NCBI GenBank assembly: GCA_900550415.1
Contig: URSO01000019.1
Span: forward strand, 1 to 31,922
From: an uncultured Collinsella sp.
Lineage (GTDB): Bacteria; Actinomycetota; Coriobacteriia; Coriobacteriales; Coriobacteriaceae
Direction of reading: 5' to 3'
DNA: 31,922 nucleotides
Both the position numbers and the translations under genes were made by a program. The notes beneath the pieces were generated by a model that had not been told where the DNA came from, ran no database searches, and was given only the letters and a program-made list of their open reading frames with translations. This document shows positions 23,477 to 31,117 of the stretch, piece after piece. Numbering within the stretch: the stretch's first letter is position 1; each line of letters opens with the position of its first letter.

Positions 23477-23952
23477 TGAGTATCCGCATGCGTCTGCGCG
23501 AGGAGCGCGCCCAAGCGACGGTGGAGATAGCAGTGGTTACGCCCGTTTTGCTGGTGCTGGCACTCATCGTATACAACGTCATGATCTATGCCAGCGCTGT
23601 CGCGCGCTTCGACCGCGTGGTGCCCGACATCGTGTTGGCGCACGCCGTGGCGCCGAGCGGGGAGGGCGACGAAAGCTCTGTCGATGCCTCGGCGACGGTC
23701 CGGACTCAAATTCTGAATGCCATGGAAGGCTATGACTTGCAGATCGAAGTGTCGAGCGAGCAAGGCGCGGAGGCATCGGATGGTGGCCTGCTCTCCCTAT
23801 CCGGTACGTTTAGGACCTACACCTGCACCATGCACTATGAGCCGTGGCCGACTTCTCTCAGCATCGCTGGCGTTCCGCTGGGGGCGCCGACAACGTTGTC
23901 GCACGAGCGCGCGGTGACGGTCGATCCATGGCGTCCGGGGGTGGTCATGTGA
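23476..23952 (+). CDS. tadE: TadE-like pilus assembly protein (second)
   Basis: A 158-aa TadE-like pseudopilin. The leader SIRMRLREERAQ is followed by ATVEIAVVTPVLLVLALIV and a membrane helix; Glu17 is at +5 from Ala12. The extracytoplasmic domain ends with VTVDPWRPGVVM. ATG 23476 shares its first base with the TAA stop of the TadG-like gene (TAATG). It probably works with the first TadE and the TadG-like protein in minor pilin assembly. Confidence 0.82.
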   Translation: MSIRMRLREERAQATVEIAVVTPVLLVLALIVYNVMIYASAVARFDRVVPDIVLAHAVAPSGEGDESSVDASATVRTQILNAMEGYDLQIEVSSEQGAEASDGGLLSLSGTFRTYTCTMHYEPWPTSLSIAGVPLGAPTTLSHERAVTVDPWRPGVVM

Positions 23953-24308
23953 CCGCGGTCTCGTCCTACATCGCCTACGCGCGGGCACTCAATAGGCTGG
24001 GCTGGACGCCGGCCGAGTTTGCGGTGGCGGAGTCGTTTGCCGTGCGCCTGCGCGGCATGCTGGGACGGTGTCCGGTTGCCGCCAACGGTCTGCCGCTCGT
24101 CATGGCATTTCCACGCTGCTCTTCGGTCCATACGTGTTTTATGGCCTATCCCATCGATATCGCCTTTATCGATGCACGTGGCTATGTCCTCGTATGCTAC
24201 GAAAACGTACGTCCCTGGCGTATGTGCTCCTGCCCCGGCGCCTGGGCCGTACTAGAGCGTCCTTCAATCATTGTTTCGACCCCTGCTCTCCAACGCGTGC
24301 CGGCTTAA
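23949..24308 (+). CDS. DUF192 family protein
   Basis: A 119-aa protein with the DUF192 pattern: FAVAESFAVRLRGMLGR near the start, then SSVHTCFMAYPIDIAFIDARGYVL, VRPWRMCSCPGAWAVLE and a hydrophobic end. The biochemical role of DUF192 is not established. GTG 23949 overlaps the TadE stop (GTGA), with GGGGGTGG at 23938-23945, so it is the last gene of the Tad transcript. It has no signal peptide and is therefore probably cytoplasmic here. Confidence 0.8.
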   Translation: MTAVSSYIAYARALNRLGWTPAEFAVAESFAVRLRGMLGRCPVAANGLPLVMAFPRCSSVHTCFMAYPIDIAFIDARGYVLVCYENVRPWRMCSCPGAWAVLERPSIIVSTPALQRVPA

Positions 24309-24311
24309 GAA

Positions 24312-24341
24312 TTGGCGACAGCGGACTTTCGTCATACGAAA
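24312..24341 (+). promoter_or_regulatory. Candidate promoter and operator of the toxin-antitoxin-like pair
   Basis: TTGGCG (24312-24317) and TACGAA (24335-24340) at 17-nt spacing form a weak promoter. The perfect inverted repeat TTTCGT-CAT-ACGAAA (24327-24341) covers the -10, the expected place for an autorepressing ribbon-helix-helix antitoxin. Confidence 0.45.
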
Positions 24342-24366
24342 TTGGGTAAGATGGAGGAGAAGATGC

Positions 24367-24632
24367 ATGGATGTTGAGATCCATCCCAACGCTAAAAAGC
24401 ACCTGACGGAAAAGCAGGTGCTTAGCGCTTGGCTTGCGGTTACTGAGTGCATTCGTCGCGAGCCGAAGGACGAGCCGCCGAGATGGCTTGCGATTGGATG
24501 GCTCCCAGACGGACGAAGCGTGGAGCTTGTCGCGGTCGAGCTTGTCCGTGGGGGCTTATCATTCATGCCTTGTCTCCAGTCCAGAAGAAATTTTGGCAGG
24601 AGATTGAACGGGCTCGGCAAAGGGGTCGATGA
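24367..24632 (+). pseudogene. Toxin-like gene with a one-base frameshift
   Basis: From ATG 24367 (GGAGGAG 7 nt upstream) the frame reads MDVEIHPNAKKHL ... WLPDGRSVELVAVELVRGG and then shifts. As given, translation continues in a wrong frame to 24657 (96 aa). In the neighbouring frame the expected ending, LIIHALSPVQKKFWQEIERA, follows directly and stops at TGA 24630-24632. The break lies in a G5 run (24550-24554); one more G would restore a protein of about 88 aa whose stop abuts the antitoxin start. Function is inferred only from size and the RHH partner. A sequencing error or reversible slippage is possible. Confidence 0.65.
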
Positions 24633-24916
24633 TGGGCAAGACGTATACGGCCGCTAATGGTCAGGTTGTAACGGATGAAATGATTGACGCGTGGTGCGAG
24701 TCGTACGAGCGCGGAGAGTTTCCGGATGGCGAACACACCGTTGGTGGGATCGTGCATGGACGGCCCCCACTCTCGGGTGAGGGGACGGCAACGCTGTCGG
24801 TCAAGATTCCTCTGGGAATGAAGGAGGCCATTCGTCGACGGGCGGCTGCCGAGGGGATGACGCCAAGTGAGTTTGCCCGTGCGGCTCTGAGCGAAAAACT
24901 TCTTGCTGCCGGCTGA
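24632..24916 (+). CDS. Ribbon-helix-helix antitoxin-like protein
   Basis: A 94-aa protein. The C-terminal part (about 53-94: ATLSVKIPLGMKEAIRRRAAAEG, then MTPSEFARAALSEKLL) has the strand-helix-helix pattern of RHH DNA-binding domains. The N-terminal part is acidic and probably binds the partner. ATG 24632 is 6 nt after AAAGGGG; an ATG at 24629 is in frame but too close to the ribosome site. Its first base overlaps the stop of the restored toxin frame. It probably represses its own promoter at 24327-24341. Confidence 0.7.
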   Translation: MGKTYTAANGQVVTDEMIDAWCESYERGEFPDGEHTVGGIVHGRPPLSGEGTATLSVKIPLGMKEAIRRRAAAEGMTPSEFARAALSEKLLAAG

Positions 24917-24979
24917 TGCCTCTGACGTGCCGATTTAAAGAACCGAGGCTGTGCTCAAAAACTTTTTTAAAATTCTCGG

Positions 24980-25007
24980 TTGACCGGAACGCGTCCTTGG
25001 TTATACT
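24980..25007 (+). promoter_or_regulatory. Promoter of tRNA-Phe
   Basis: TTGACC (24980-24985) and TATACT (25002-25007) with a 16-nt spacer; both are 5/6 matches. It lies 32 bp upstream of the tRNA. The inverted repeat AACCGAG/CTCGGTT (24941-24947, 24975-24981) just overlaps the -35. Confidence 0.75.
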
Positions 25008-25039
25008 AATCAAGCCTTGAAACAAGGCACACCTCAAAT

Positions 25040-25112
<73 letters not shown>

Positions 25113-25125
25113 CCTTGAATTGACT

Positions 25126-25150
25126 AGGACCTCTGCAAAGGGGTCCTTTT
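25126..25150 (+). terminator. Terminator of tRNA-Phe
   Basis: A 9-bp stem with one wobble (AGGACCTCT / AGGGGTCCT), a GCAA tetraloop, then T4-C-T4. It begins 13 nt after the tRNA, behind the trailer CTTGAATTGA that also follows tRNA-Leu. Confidence 0.9.
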
Positions 25151-25307
25151 CTTTTATGTAGGGTTCTGCGGAAAATGCGCCCCATTATTGAGCGATAGAA
25201 CGGGACATGCTTTCCGGTGCCTGCCTCTGGCGCGCGTACACACCTCATCGCACCATCCCGAGCTCGTCTGCTCCCAGACATTCCTCCCACTTTCGCGTCG
25301 CTTTACA

Positions 25308-25344
25308 GACCGTTCGGTCGCCTGTCCGCACACGTGGGTATACT
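25308..25344 (+). promoter_or_regulatory. Candidate promoter with palindrome upstream of the GH5 gene
   Basis: TATACT (25339-25344, 5/6) lies about 65 bp upstream of the start codon; no good -35 is seen at the proper distance. A perfect palindrome GACCG-TT-CGGTC (25308-25319) lies at the -35 position and could be an operator. The rest of 25151-25409 holds no gene I can support. Confidence 0.35.
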
Positions 25345-25409
25345 CAAAACGATACTTATCCTATGCAATACGATGCGGGTTCGACCTGCATGATCCGAAG
25401 GGGGCAGTG

Positions 25410-26471
25410 ATGGAGAGGATACTCGGCGTTAATCTCTCTGGCTGGTTTATTCCCGAGCCTTGGGTGACCCCGTCGCTGTACGCGGCGACCGGTGCATCCA
25501 ACGCGGCCGAGCTACAGGAGGCCATGGGTACCGCCGCCTATAACGAGCGCATGCGCCGCCATTACGAGACGTTTGTGAGCGAGGACGATTTTCGTCGCAT
25601 GGCGCAGATCGGTCTCAATGCCGTGCGTCTGCCGGTGCCTTGGTATGCCTTTGGCTCACAGGAGTCCGATGCCTCCTACATATCGGTTGTCGATTACATC
25701 GACCGCGCGATTGAGTGGGCTGCCAAGTACGACATCCGCGTGCTGCTCGATCTGGCAACCGTGCCCGGTGTCCAGGGCGATTCCAACGATTCGCCCACCA
25801 CGCCGGAGGCTGTTGCCGAGTGGCATTCGTCCACCAACGGCCGCCATGTCGCACTCGACGTGCTCGAGCGCTTGGCCGATCGCTATGGCGAGGCCGAGAG
25901 CCTGCTGGGCATTGAGCTGCTGGACACGCCGCAGATGAGCGTTCGCAAGAGCCTCTTCACCATGACGGATGGCATTCCCGCTCACTACCTGCGCAATTTC
26001 TATCGCGATGCCTACGAGCTCGTCCGTTCGTATATGCCCGAGGATAAGATCGTCGTCTTCTCGTCGTCGGGGCATCCCAGCGAGTGGAAGCATTTTATGC
26101 GCGGCGCCAAGTACAAGAACGTCTACATGGACCTTCACCTGTACCATTACCGCGACGAGTATGCGCTCGACATCACGAGCCCTCGCGGGCTGACGACGGC
26201 GATTTCGCGTAACAAGCGCGAGCTTAAAGAAGCGATTTCGACTGGGTTCCCCGTGCTGGTGGGCGAATGGTCGGGCGCGGCGATCTTTGCCAACTCGTCG
26301 GTTACGCCCGAGGGCCGCAATGCCTACGAGCGCGTGTTTATCGCCAACCAGCTGGCTTCGTTTGCGCCGGCTGCCGGTTGGTTCTTCCAAACGTGGAAGA
26401 CCGAGAAGCGCATTGCAGCATGGGACGCCCGCGCGGCGCTCGGTACGCTCGAGCGCGGCATGATTGAATAG
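25410..26471 (+). CDS. GH5-like glycoside hydrolase (exo-glucanase-like) lacking the acid/base Glu
   Basis: A 353-aa protein of the GH5 (cellulase) fold, with no signal peptide. The N-terminus GVNLSGWFIPEPWVTPSLY resembles exo-beta-1,3-glucanases. LNAVRLPVPW, a DLHLYHYRDEY segment and the nucleophile motif VGEWSGA (Glu286) are present. Where the family has GIELLNEP, this protein reads GIELLDTP (Asp172-Thr173-Pro174), so the general acid/base Glu is replaced by Thr. It may be inactive, use an altered mechanism, or act as a binding protein. ATG 25410 has GAAGGGGG 5 nt upstream; the in-frame GTG at 25407 is less likely. rsmI begins 6 nt after the stop. Confidence 0.8.
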   Translation: MERILGVNLSGWFIPEPWVTPSLYAATGASNAAELQEAMGTAAYNERMRRHYETFVSEDDFRRMAQIGLNAVRLPVPWYAFGSQESDASYISVVDYIDRAIEWAAKYDIRVLLDLATVPGVQGDSNDSPTTPEAVAEWHSSTNGRHVALDVLERLADRYGEAESLLGIELLDTPQMSVRKSLFTMTDGIPAHYLRNFYRDAYELVRSYMPEDKIVVFSSSGHPSEWKHFMRGAKYKNVYMDLHLYHYRDEYALDITSPRGLTTAISRNKRELKEAISTGFPVLVGEWSGAAIFANSSVTPEGRNAYERVFIANQLASFAPAAGWFFQTWKTEKRIAAWDARAALGTLERGMIE

Positions 26472-26477
26472 GTTGAT

Positions 26478-27356
26478 ATGACGCAAAACAGCGCCCATAC
26501 GGGCAAACTCTATGTGGTCGGCACGCCCATCGGCAACCTGGGTGACCTGTCCCCGCGCGTTGGCGAGGCCTTTGCCGCTGCCGATGTCATCTGCTGCGAA
26601 GACACGCGTGTGACGTCAAAGCTGCTGATGCACCTGGGCATTTCCAAGCCGCTTGTCCGTTGCGACGAGAATGTGATCGCTAGCCGCGCTGCCGGCCTGG
26701 TCGACCGTCTGCTGGCGGGGGAGACCCTCGCCTTTGCCTCGGACGCCGGCATGCCGAGCGTGTCCGATCCCGGCCAGGCGCTGGTCGAGGCGGCGCGTGA
26801 GGCCGATTTGCCCGTCGAAGTTATTCCCGGGCCCTCTGCTTGCGTCACGGCGCTTGTTTCGTCCGGCATTCCCTGCGAGCATTTTTTCTTCGAGGGCTTT
26901 TTGGGCCGAAAGCACGGTGACCGTGTGCGCCGTTTGCAGCGCCTTGCCGTGGTGCCCGGCGCACTCATCTTCTACGAGTCTCCACATCGCATCGTGGCGA
27001 CGCTCGAGGCCGTGGCGGAGGTCTTTCCCCAGCGTGAGGTTGCCGTCTGCCGCGAACTCACCAAGCTGCACGAGGAGGTCTTGCGCGGGCCCGCTGACCA
27101 GCTTGCCGAGGAGCTGCGTGCTCGCGGCGAGGTAAAGGGCGAGATTGCGCTGGTCATCGCGCCACCGAGCGAGGATGAGGAGGCCGGTATCGCGCCGGTT
27201 GGCGCCGCGGTAGCGGATCCCGACGAGGCCCTGCGCGAGGATATCCGCGCCGCGCTCGAGGAGGGGGAGCCCGCGTCTGCGGTGGCCAAGCGCCTGTCTC
27301 AGAAGTATTCGCGCCGCAAGCGCGATGTCTATGCCATGGTGCTCGATATGCAATAG
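26478..27356 (+). CDS. rsmI: 16S rRNA (cytidine-1402-2'-O)-methyltransferase RsmI
   Basis: A 292-aa SAM-dependent methyltransferase modifying C1402 of 16S rRNA in the decoding centre. YVVGTPIGNLGDLSPR at the start, ICCEDTR, FASDAGMPSVSDPG and VIPGPSACVTAL are the RsmI signatures. The C-terminus ends in a small helical domain (LSQKYSRRKRDVYAMVLDM). It is co-directional with the GH5 gene with a 6-nt gap, so probably co-transcribed; the ribosome site (AGG near 26471) is weak. Confidence 0.97.
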   Translation: MTQNSAHTGKLYVVGTPIGNLGDLSPRVGEAFAAADVICCEDTRVTSKLLMHLGISKPLVRCDENVIASRAAGLVDRLLAGETLAFASDAGMPSVSDPGQALVEAAREADLPVEVIPGPSACVTALVSSGIPCEHFFFEGFLGRKHGDRVRRLQRLAVVPGALIFYESPHRIVATLEAVAEVFPQREVAVCRELTKLHEEVLRGPADQLAEELRARGEVKGEIALVIAPPSEDEEAGIAPVGAAVADPDEALREDIRAALEEGEPASAVAKRLSQKYSRRKRDVYAMVLDMQ

Positions 27357-27380
27357 ATGGAGGATATCCAGCCCTTGCGC

Positions 27381-27386
27381 TAGAAT
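27381..27386 (+). promoter_or_regulatory. -10 element of the metG promoter
   Basis: TAGAAT (5/6) 39 nt before the metG start codon. The -35 is not convincing. A strong GGAGG (27412-27416) then precedes ATG 27426. Confidence 0.45.
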
Positions 27387-27425
27387 CATCCTCTGTATGC
27401 AACGTTTTTCTGGAGGACAAACCCC

Positions 27426-29027
27426 ATGGATCAAAGCAAGCCTTCGTTCTTTATCACGACGCCCATCTACTACGTCAACGCCGATCCGCACCTGGGCACG
27501 GCTTATTCCACCATCATCGCCGACGTTCAGGCTCGCTATCGCCGTTCCGCCGGCTATAACGTCAAGTTCCTGACCGGCATGGACGAGCACGGCGAGAAGG
27601 TCGCCGAGGCCGCAGCCAAGCATGGCATGACGCCGCAGGAGTGGACCGATAGCCAGGCCCCGCACTTCAAGGAGCTTTGGAGCAAGCTCGAGATTTCCAA
27701 CGACGACTTCATCCGCACCACCGAGCCGCGCCAGCATCATGCCGTGCAGTATCTGTGGGAGCGCATGAAGGAGTCCGGTTACCTGTATAAGGGCAGCTAC
27801 GACGGTTGGTATTGCGTGCCTGACGAGACCTACTTCACTGATACGCAGGTCCAGAAGGGCGACGAGGAGTACGGCAGCGTCGGCCAGCATCTATGCCCCG
27901 ACTGCCACCGTCCGCTTGAGCGCGTGCAGGAGGAGTCCTACTTCTTTAAGCTTTCCGCCTTCCAGGACAAGCTTCTCAAGCTCTATGACGAGCACCCCGA
28001 CTTTGTCGAGCCTGCGTTCCGCATGAACGAGGTACGTAGCTTTGTCGAGGGCGGCCTTAACGACCTTTCCGTGAGCCGCACGAGCTTTGACTGGGGCATT
28101 CAGGTCCCGTTTGACGAGGGTCACGTGACCTACGTGTGGTTCGATGCGCTGCTCAACTATATGACGGCCGTCGGCTACGGTGTCGACACCGACGAGGCGC
28201 GTGCCGAGCTGGCCTATCGCTGGCCCGCGCAGTTCCACATCGTGGGTAAGGACATCATCCGCTTCCACTGCGTCATTTGGCCCGCCATGCTCATGGCCAT
28301 CGGCGAGGCCCTGCCCGAGCACGTCTTTGCCCACGGCTTCCTGACCGTGCGCAATGCCGAGACCGGCAAGGCCGAGAAGATGTCCAAGAGCCGCGGTAAC
28401 GCCATCGCTCCGCAGGACGTTATCGACATGCTGGGCGTTGAGGGCTATCGCTATTACTTTATGACCGACGTGGTCCCCGGCACCGACGGCGCCATCAGCT
28501 TCGATCGCATGGAGCAGGTCTACAACGCCGATCTGGCCAACAGCTGGGGCAACCTCATTTCGCGCTCGCTCAACATGAGCACAAAGTACTTTGACGGCTG
28601 CGCCCCGGCTAAACCGGCGTCTGCCGACGCGTTCGATAACCCGCTGGCAAAGATTGCCGACGGTTTGGTCGAGCGCTACATGGCCAAGATGGACATGCTC
28701 GATTACGGCGGAGCTAAGGACGAGGTCATGGAGCTCATCCATGCCGCCAACCACTACATCGAGGACTCCGAGCCCTGGGCGCTTGCCAAGGACGAGGCCA
28801 AGGCTGACGAACTGGCATTTGTGATCTACAACCTGCTCGAGGCCATCCGCATCGCCGCTCACCTGCTGATGCCGCTCATGCCCCAGACTTCTGCCGAGGC
28901 TCTGCGCCGCCTGTCTTGCGAGGACGAGGCCGCGAGCGACGACCTCAAGGGCATCTGCGCCTGGGGCCTGCTTGCCGGCGGTCAGCCCGTCGAGAAGGGT
29001 GACCCGCTGTTCCCGCGCCTGGGCTAA
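27426..29027 (+). CDS. metG: Methionyl-tRNA synthetase
   Basis: A class I synthetase (533 aa) charging tRNA-Met. TTPIYYVNADPHLGTAY carries the HIGH-type signature (HLGT), followed by a connective domain, the WFDALLNYMTAVG core, KMSKS (318-322), and an anticodon-binding helical domain (about 370-510). It lacks the C-terminal EMAP-II-like extension of longer MetRS. The zinc knuckle looks incomplete: YCVPDETYF has Cys then Asp where CxxC is usual, while CPDC is kept. A strong hairpin terminator follows. Confidence 0.98.
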   Translation: MDQSKPSFFITTPIYYVNADPHLGTAYSTIIADVQARYRRSAGYNVKFLTGMDEHGEKVAEAAAKHGMTPQEWTDSQAPHFKELWSKLEISNDDFIRTTEPRQHHAVQYLWERMKESGYLYKGSYDGWYCVPDETYFTDTQVQKGDEEYGSVGQHLCPDCHRPLERVQEESYFFKLSAFQDKLLKLYDEHPDFVEPAFRMNEVRSFVEGGLNDLSVSRTSFDWGIQVPFDEGHVTYVWFDALLNYMTAVGYGVDTDEARAELAYRWPAQFHIVGKDIIRFHCVIWPAMLMAIGEALPEHVFAHGFLTVRNAETGKAEKMSKSRGNAIAPQDVIDMLGVEGYRYYFMTDVVPGTDGAISFDRMEQVYNADLANSWGNLISRSLNMSTKYFDGCAPAKPASADAFDNPLAKIADGLVERYMAKMDMLDYGGAKDEVMELIHAANHYIEDSEPWALAKDEAKADELAFVIYNLLEAIRIAAHLLMPLMPQTSAEALRRLSCEDEAASDDLKGICAWGLLAGGQPVEKGDPLFPRLG

Positions 29028-29070
29028 GACGTCGCGCGAGTGCCATATCGGCAATTTGCTGTGTAACGGT

Positions 29071-29102
29071 AAGGGCATGGCCGCAACGGTCCATGCCCTT
29101 TT
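29071..29102 (+). terminator. Intrinsic terminator of metG
   Basis: A perfect 10-bp stem (AAGGGCATGG with CCATGCCCTT), extended by a small inner CCG-CAA-CGG hairpin, then T4. It begins 44 nt after the stop. Confidence 0.92.
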
Positions 29103-29138
29103 ACTTTACGATGCAGCCACCATGTTAAGGAGGCAACC

Positions 29139-29999
29139 ATGACAACTTCGCCTTTGGCAAACCCCACGGCAACTAGGGAGCTGCTAGAGGAGTTTGGCCT
29201 TGCGACCAAGCATCGCCTGGGCCAAAACTTCCTGATCGACAACCATGTGATCGAACGTATCTGTGAGCTCGCTGAGCTTGCGGGCGATGAGCGCGTGCTC
29301 GAGGTCGGCCCGGGTTGCGGCACGCTGACGTTGGCCCTGCTGCAGGAGGCGGCGTGCGTCACGTCGATCGAGGCAGATCCCGAGCTCGAGCCGGTGCTCG
29401 ATGCTCACGCCGCCGACTATGCCAACTTCCGCTTTATCATGGGCGATGCGCTCAAGGTGACGCCGGAGCAGATTGAGCAGGCCGCCGGCGGCGGGCCCAC
29501 GGTATTTGTCGCGAACTTGCCCTATAACGTGGCGGCGACGATCATTTTGCAATTTTTCCAGACGATGCCGGCGCTCAAGCGCGCCGTCGTCATGGTGCAA
29601 AAGGAGGTTGCCGATCGCATTGCCGCAGTGCCGGGCAACAAGACCTATGGCGGCTATACGGCAAAGCTTGGCCTGTATGCGCAGGTGACGGGTCGCTTTG
29701 AGGTGCCGCCGCGTTGCTTTATGCCGGCGCCACACGTGGACTCGGCCGTCGTGCGTATCGACCGTGTTGACGGTGTGGTGCCCGAAGGACTCGATCGTGA
29801 ATTTGTGGCCCGTGTGATTGACGCTGCATTTGCTCAGCGTCGCAAGACCATCCGCAATTCCATGAGCGCCAATGGCTTTGTCAAGGACGTGCTCGATGCC
29901 GCCTTTGAGGCTTGCGGTATCGCACCCACCACGCGCGCCGAGACGCTTGATGTTGCCGACTTTGTCCGTCTGGCCCAGGAGCTAATCCATGACGCCTAA
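29139..29999 (+). CDS. rsmA: 16S rRNA (adenine-1518/1519-N6)-dimethyltransferase RsmA (KsgA)
   Basis: A 286-aa SAM-dependent enzyme that dimethylates two adjacent adenines in helix 45 of 16S rRNA. KHRLGQNFLID near the N-terminus, motif I LEVGPGCGTLT, FIMGDALK and the catalytic motif NLPYNVA are all present, along with RRKTIRNS near the C-terminus. AAGGAGG (29127-29133) lies 5 nt before ATG 29139. Its stop overlaps the next gene by 11 nt. Confidence 0.97.
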   Translation: MTTSPLANPTATRELLEEFGLATKHRLGQNFLIDNHVIERICELAELAGDERVLEVGPGCGTLTLALLQEAACVTSIEADPELEPVLDAHAADYANFRFIMGDALKVTPEQIEQAAGGGPTVFVANLPYNVAATIILQFFQTMPALKRAVVMVQKEVADRIAAVPGNKTYGGYTAKLGLYAQVTGRFEVPPRCFMPAPHVDSAVVRIDRVDGVVPEGLDREFVARVIDAAFAQRRKTIRNSMSANGFVKDVLDAAFEACGIAPTTRAETLDVADFVRLAQELIHDA

Positions 30000-30906
30000 T
30001 GCCGAACGCGTGACGTTTACCAAGAAAAAGAAGACGGTTGCTTGTCCCGTGCCCTTGGCACCGCTTGCCGACACGCATGCGCATCTGCTTTCGTTTTGGG
30101 GCAAAGAAGTGCCTGAGACACTCGTGCGCGCCAAAGCCGCGGGCATCGACCTGTTGGTGACGGTCTTCGATCCCATTGCCGATAAGCGCAGCGTGACGGA
30201 CTATAGCGACTGGCTGACGCGCGAGATTCTGCCGATGCAGGATATCCCGCAGATCAAGTATCTTGCCGGCGTGCATCCGTATGGCGCGCCGGACTATACC
30301 GACGACGTTCACGCACAGGTCGTTGCCGCGCTTGATGACCCTTTGTGCGCCGGTATCGGCGAGATTGGTCTGGACTACCACATGGATTACGACGACGACA
30401 TCGCGCCGGCGCCCCACAGCGTGCAGATTGACTGCATGGCAAGTCAGCTCGAAGTCGCCGTGCGCTGCAATGTGCCGGTGGAGTTGCACCTGCGGCACGA
30501 GGACTCGGATGGGGAGCGCACCTCGCATATGGATGCGTACAACGTGCTTCGTGAGGTGGGCGTGCCCCAGGCCGGTTGTGTGCTGCACTGCTTTGGCGAG
30601 GACCGCGCCACGATGGAGCGCTTTGTGGAGCTGGGCTGCTATATCGCCTATGGTGGTGCGGCCACCTTTAAGCGCAACGACGACGTGCGCGAGGCATTTG
30701 CGGCGACCCCGCTCGACCGCATTTTGTTCGAGACGGATTGCCCGTATATGGCGCCGGAGCCCATTCGCGGTCTTGAATGCGAGCCAGCAATGATCTCCAT
30801 TACGGCAAACGCGCTGGTTAACGACCGTGTCGATCGCACTGGTGAGGACGCCGAAACAATCGCGCAAGCCGCTTGGGAAAATGCCTGCAAACTTTTTCAA
30901 AAATAG
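29989..30906 (+). CDS. TatD family metal-dependent hydrolase (DNase)
   Basis: A 305-aa TatD-like amidohydrolase-fold nuclease. Metal ligands are in ADTHAHL, in GEIGLDYH, in the VELHLRHE and LHCFGE strands, and in FETDCPYMAP near the end. It has an N-terminal basic extension (TKKKKT) of about 25 residues before the first motif. The start overlaps rsmA by 11 nt, so the two are co-translated. The 3' end lies just upstream of the tRNA-Leu promoter. Confidence 0.93.
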   Translation: MTPNAERVTFTKKKKTVACPVPLAPLADTHAHLLSFWGKEVPETLVRAKAAGIDLLVTVFDPIADKRSVTDYSDWLTREILPMQDIPQIKYLAGVHPYGAPDYTDDVHAQVVAALDDPLCAGIGEIGLDYHMDYDDDIAPAPHSVQIDCMASQLEVAVRCNVPVELHLRHEDSDGERTSHMDAYNVLREVGVPQAGCVLHCFGEDRATMERFVELGCYIAYGGAATFKRNDDVREAFAATPLDRILFETDCPYMAPEPIRGLECEPAMISITANALVNDRVDRTGEDAETIAQAAWENACKLFQK

Positions 30907-30909
30907 TTC

Positions 30910-30938
30910 TTGCGTTCGTGGTGGCGCTCCGTTATTCT
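30910..30938 (+). promoter_or_regulatory. Promoter of tRNA-Leu
   Basis: TTGCGT (30910-30915), a 17-nt spacer, and TATTCT (30933-30938). Both are 4/6 matches with ideal spacing; the -10 ends 11 bp before the tRNA. Confidence 0.6.
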
Positions 30939-30949
30939 AATTCCTGCAC

Positions 30950-31036
30950 GCGGGCGTGGCGGAATTGGCAGACGCGTACGGTTCAGGTCCGTATGGGGGC
31001 AACCCCATGAAGGTTCAAGTCCTTTCGCCCGCACCA
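30950..31036 (+). tRNA. tRNA-Leu (anticodon CAG), CCA encoded
   Basis: A class II tRNA with a long variable arm. Acceptor GCGGGCG (30950-30956) pairs perfectly with CGCCCGC (31026-31032); the anticodon loop TTCAGGT holds CAG at 30984-30986. The variable arm is a GGGG/CCCC hairpin (TGGGGGCAACCCCA). Discriminator A (31033) is followed by an encoded CCA, unlike tRNA-Phe. Confidence 0.96.
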
Positions 31037-31050
31037 TCTTGAATTGAAAG

Positions 31051-31075
31051 AGGCTCCAGCAATGGGGCCTTTTTT
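31051..31075 (+). terminator. Terminator of tRNA-Leu
   Basis: A 7-bp stem with one wobble (AGGCTCC / GGGGCCT), loop AGCAAT, then T6. It lies behind the same CTTGAATTGA trailer as the tRNA-Phe terminator. Confidence 0.9.
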
Positions 31076-31117
31076 AATATAGAGGTTGCTTGCTGAACCC
31101 AACTGGCAAGACGCGTC

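Noticed and set aside
24271..24366. A longer start for the toxin-like gene
   Set aside because: The extension overlaps the DUF192 gene and the promoter palindrome; ATG 24367 has a proper GGAGGAG.
25188..25409. An N-terminal extension of the GH5 protein
   Set aside because: The upstream frame passes the TATACT box and contains no signal peptide or conserved sequence; a good ribosome site supports ATG 25410.
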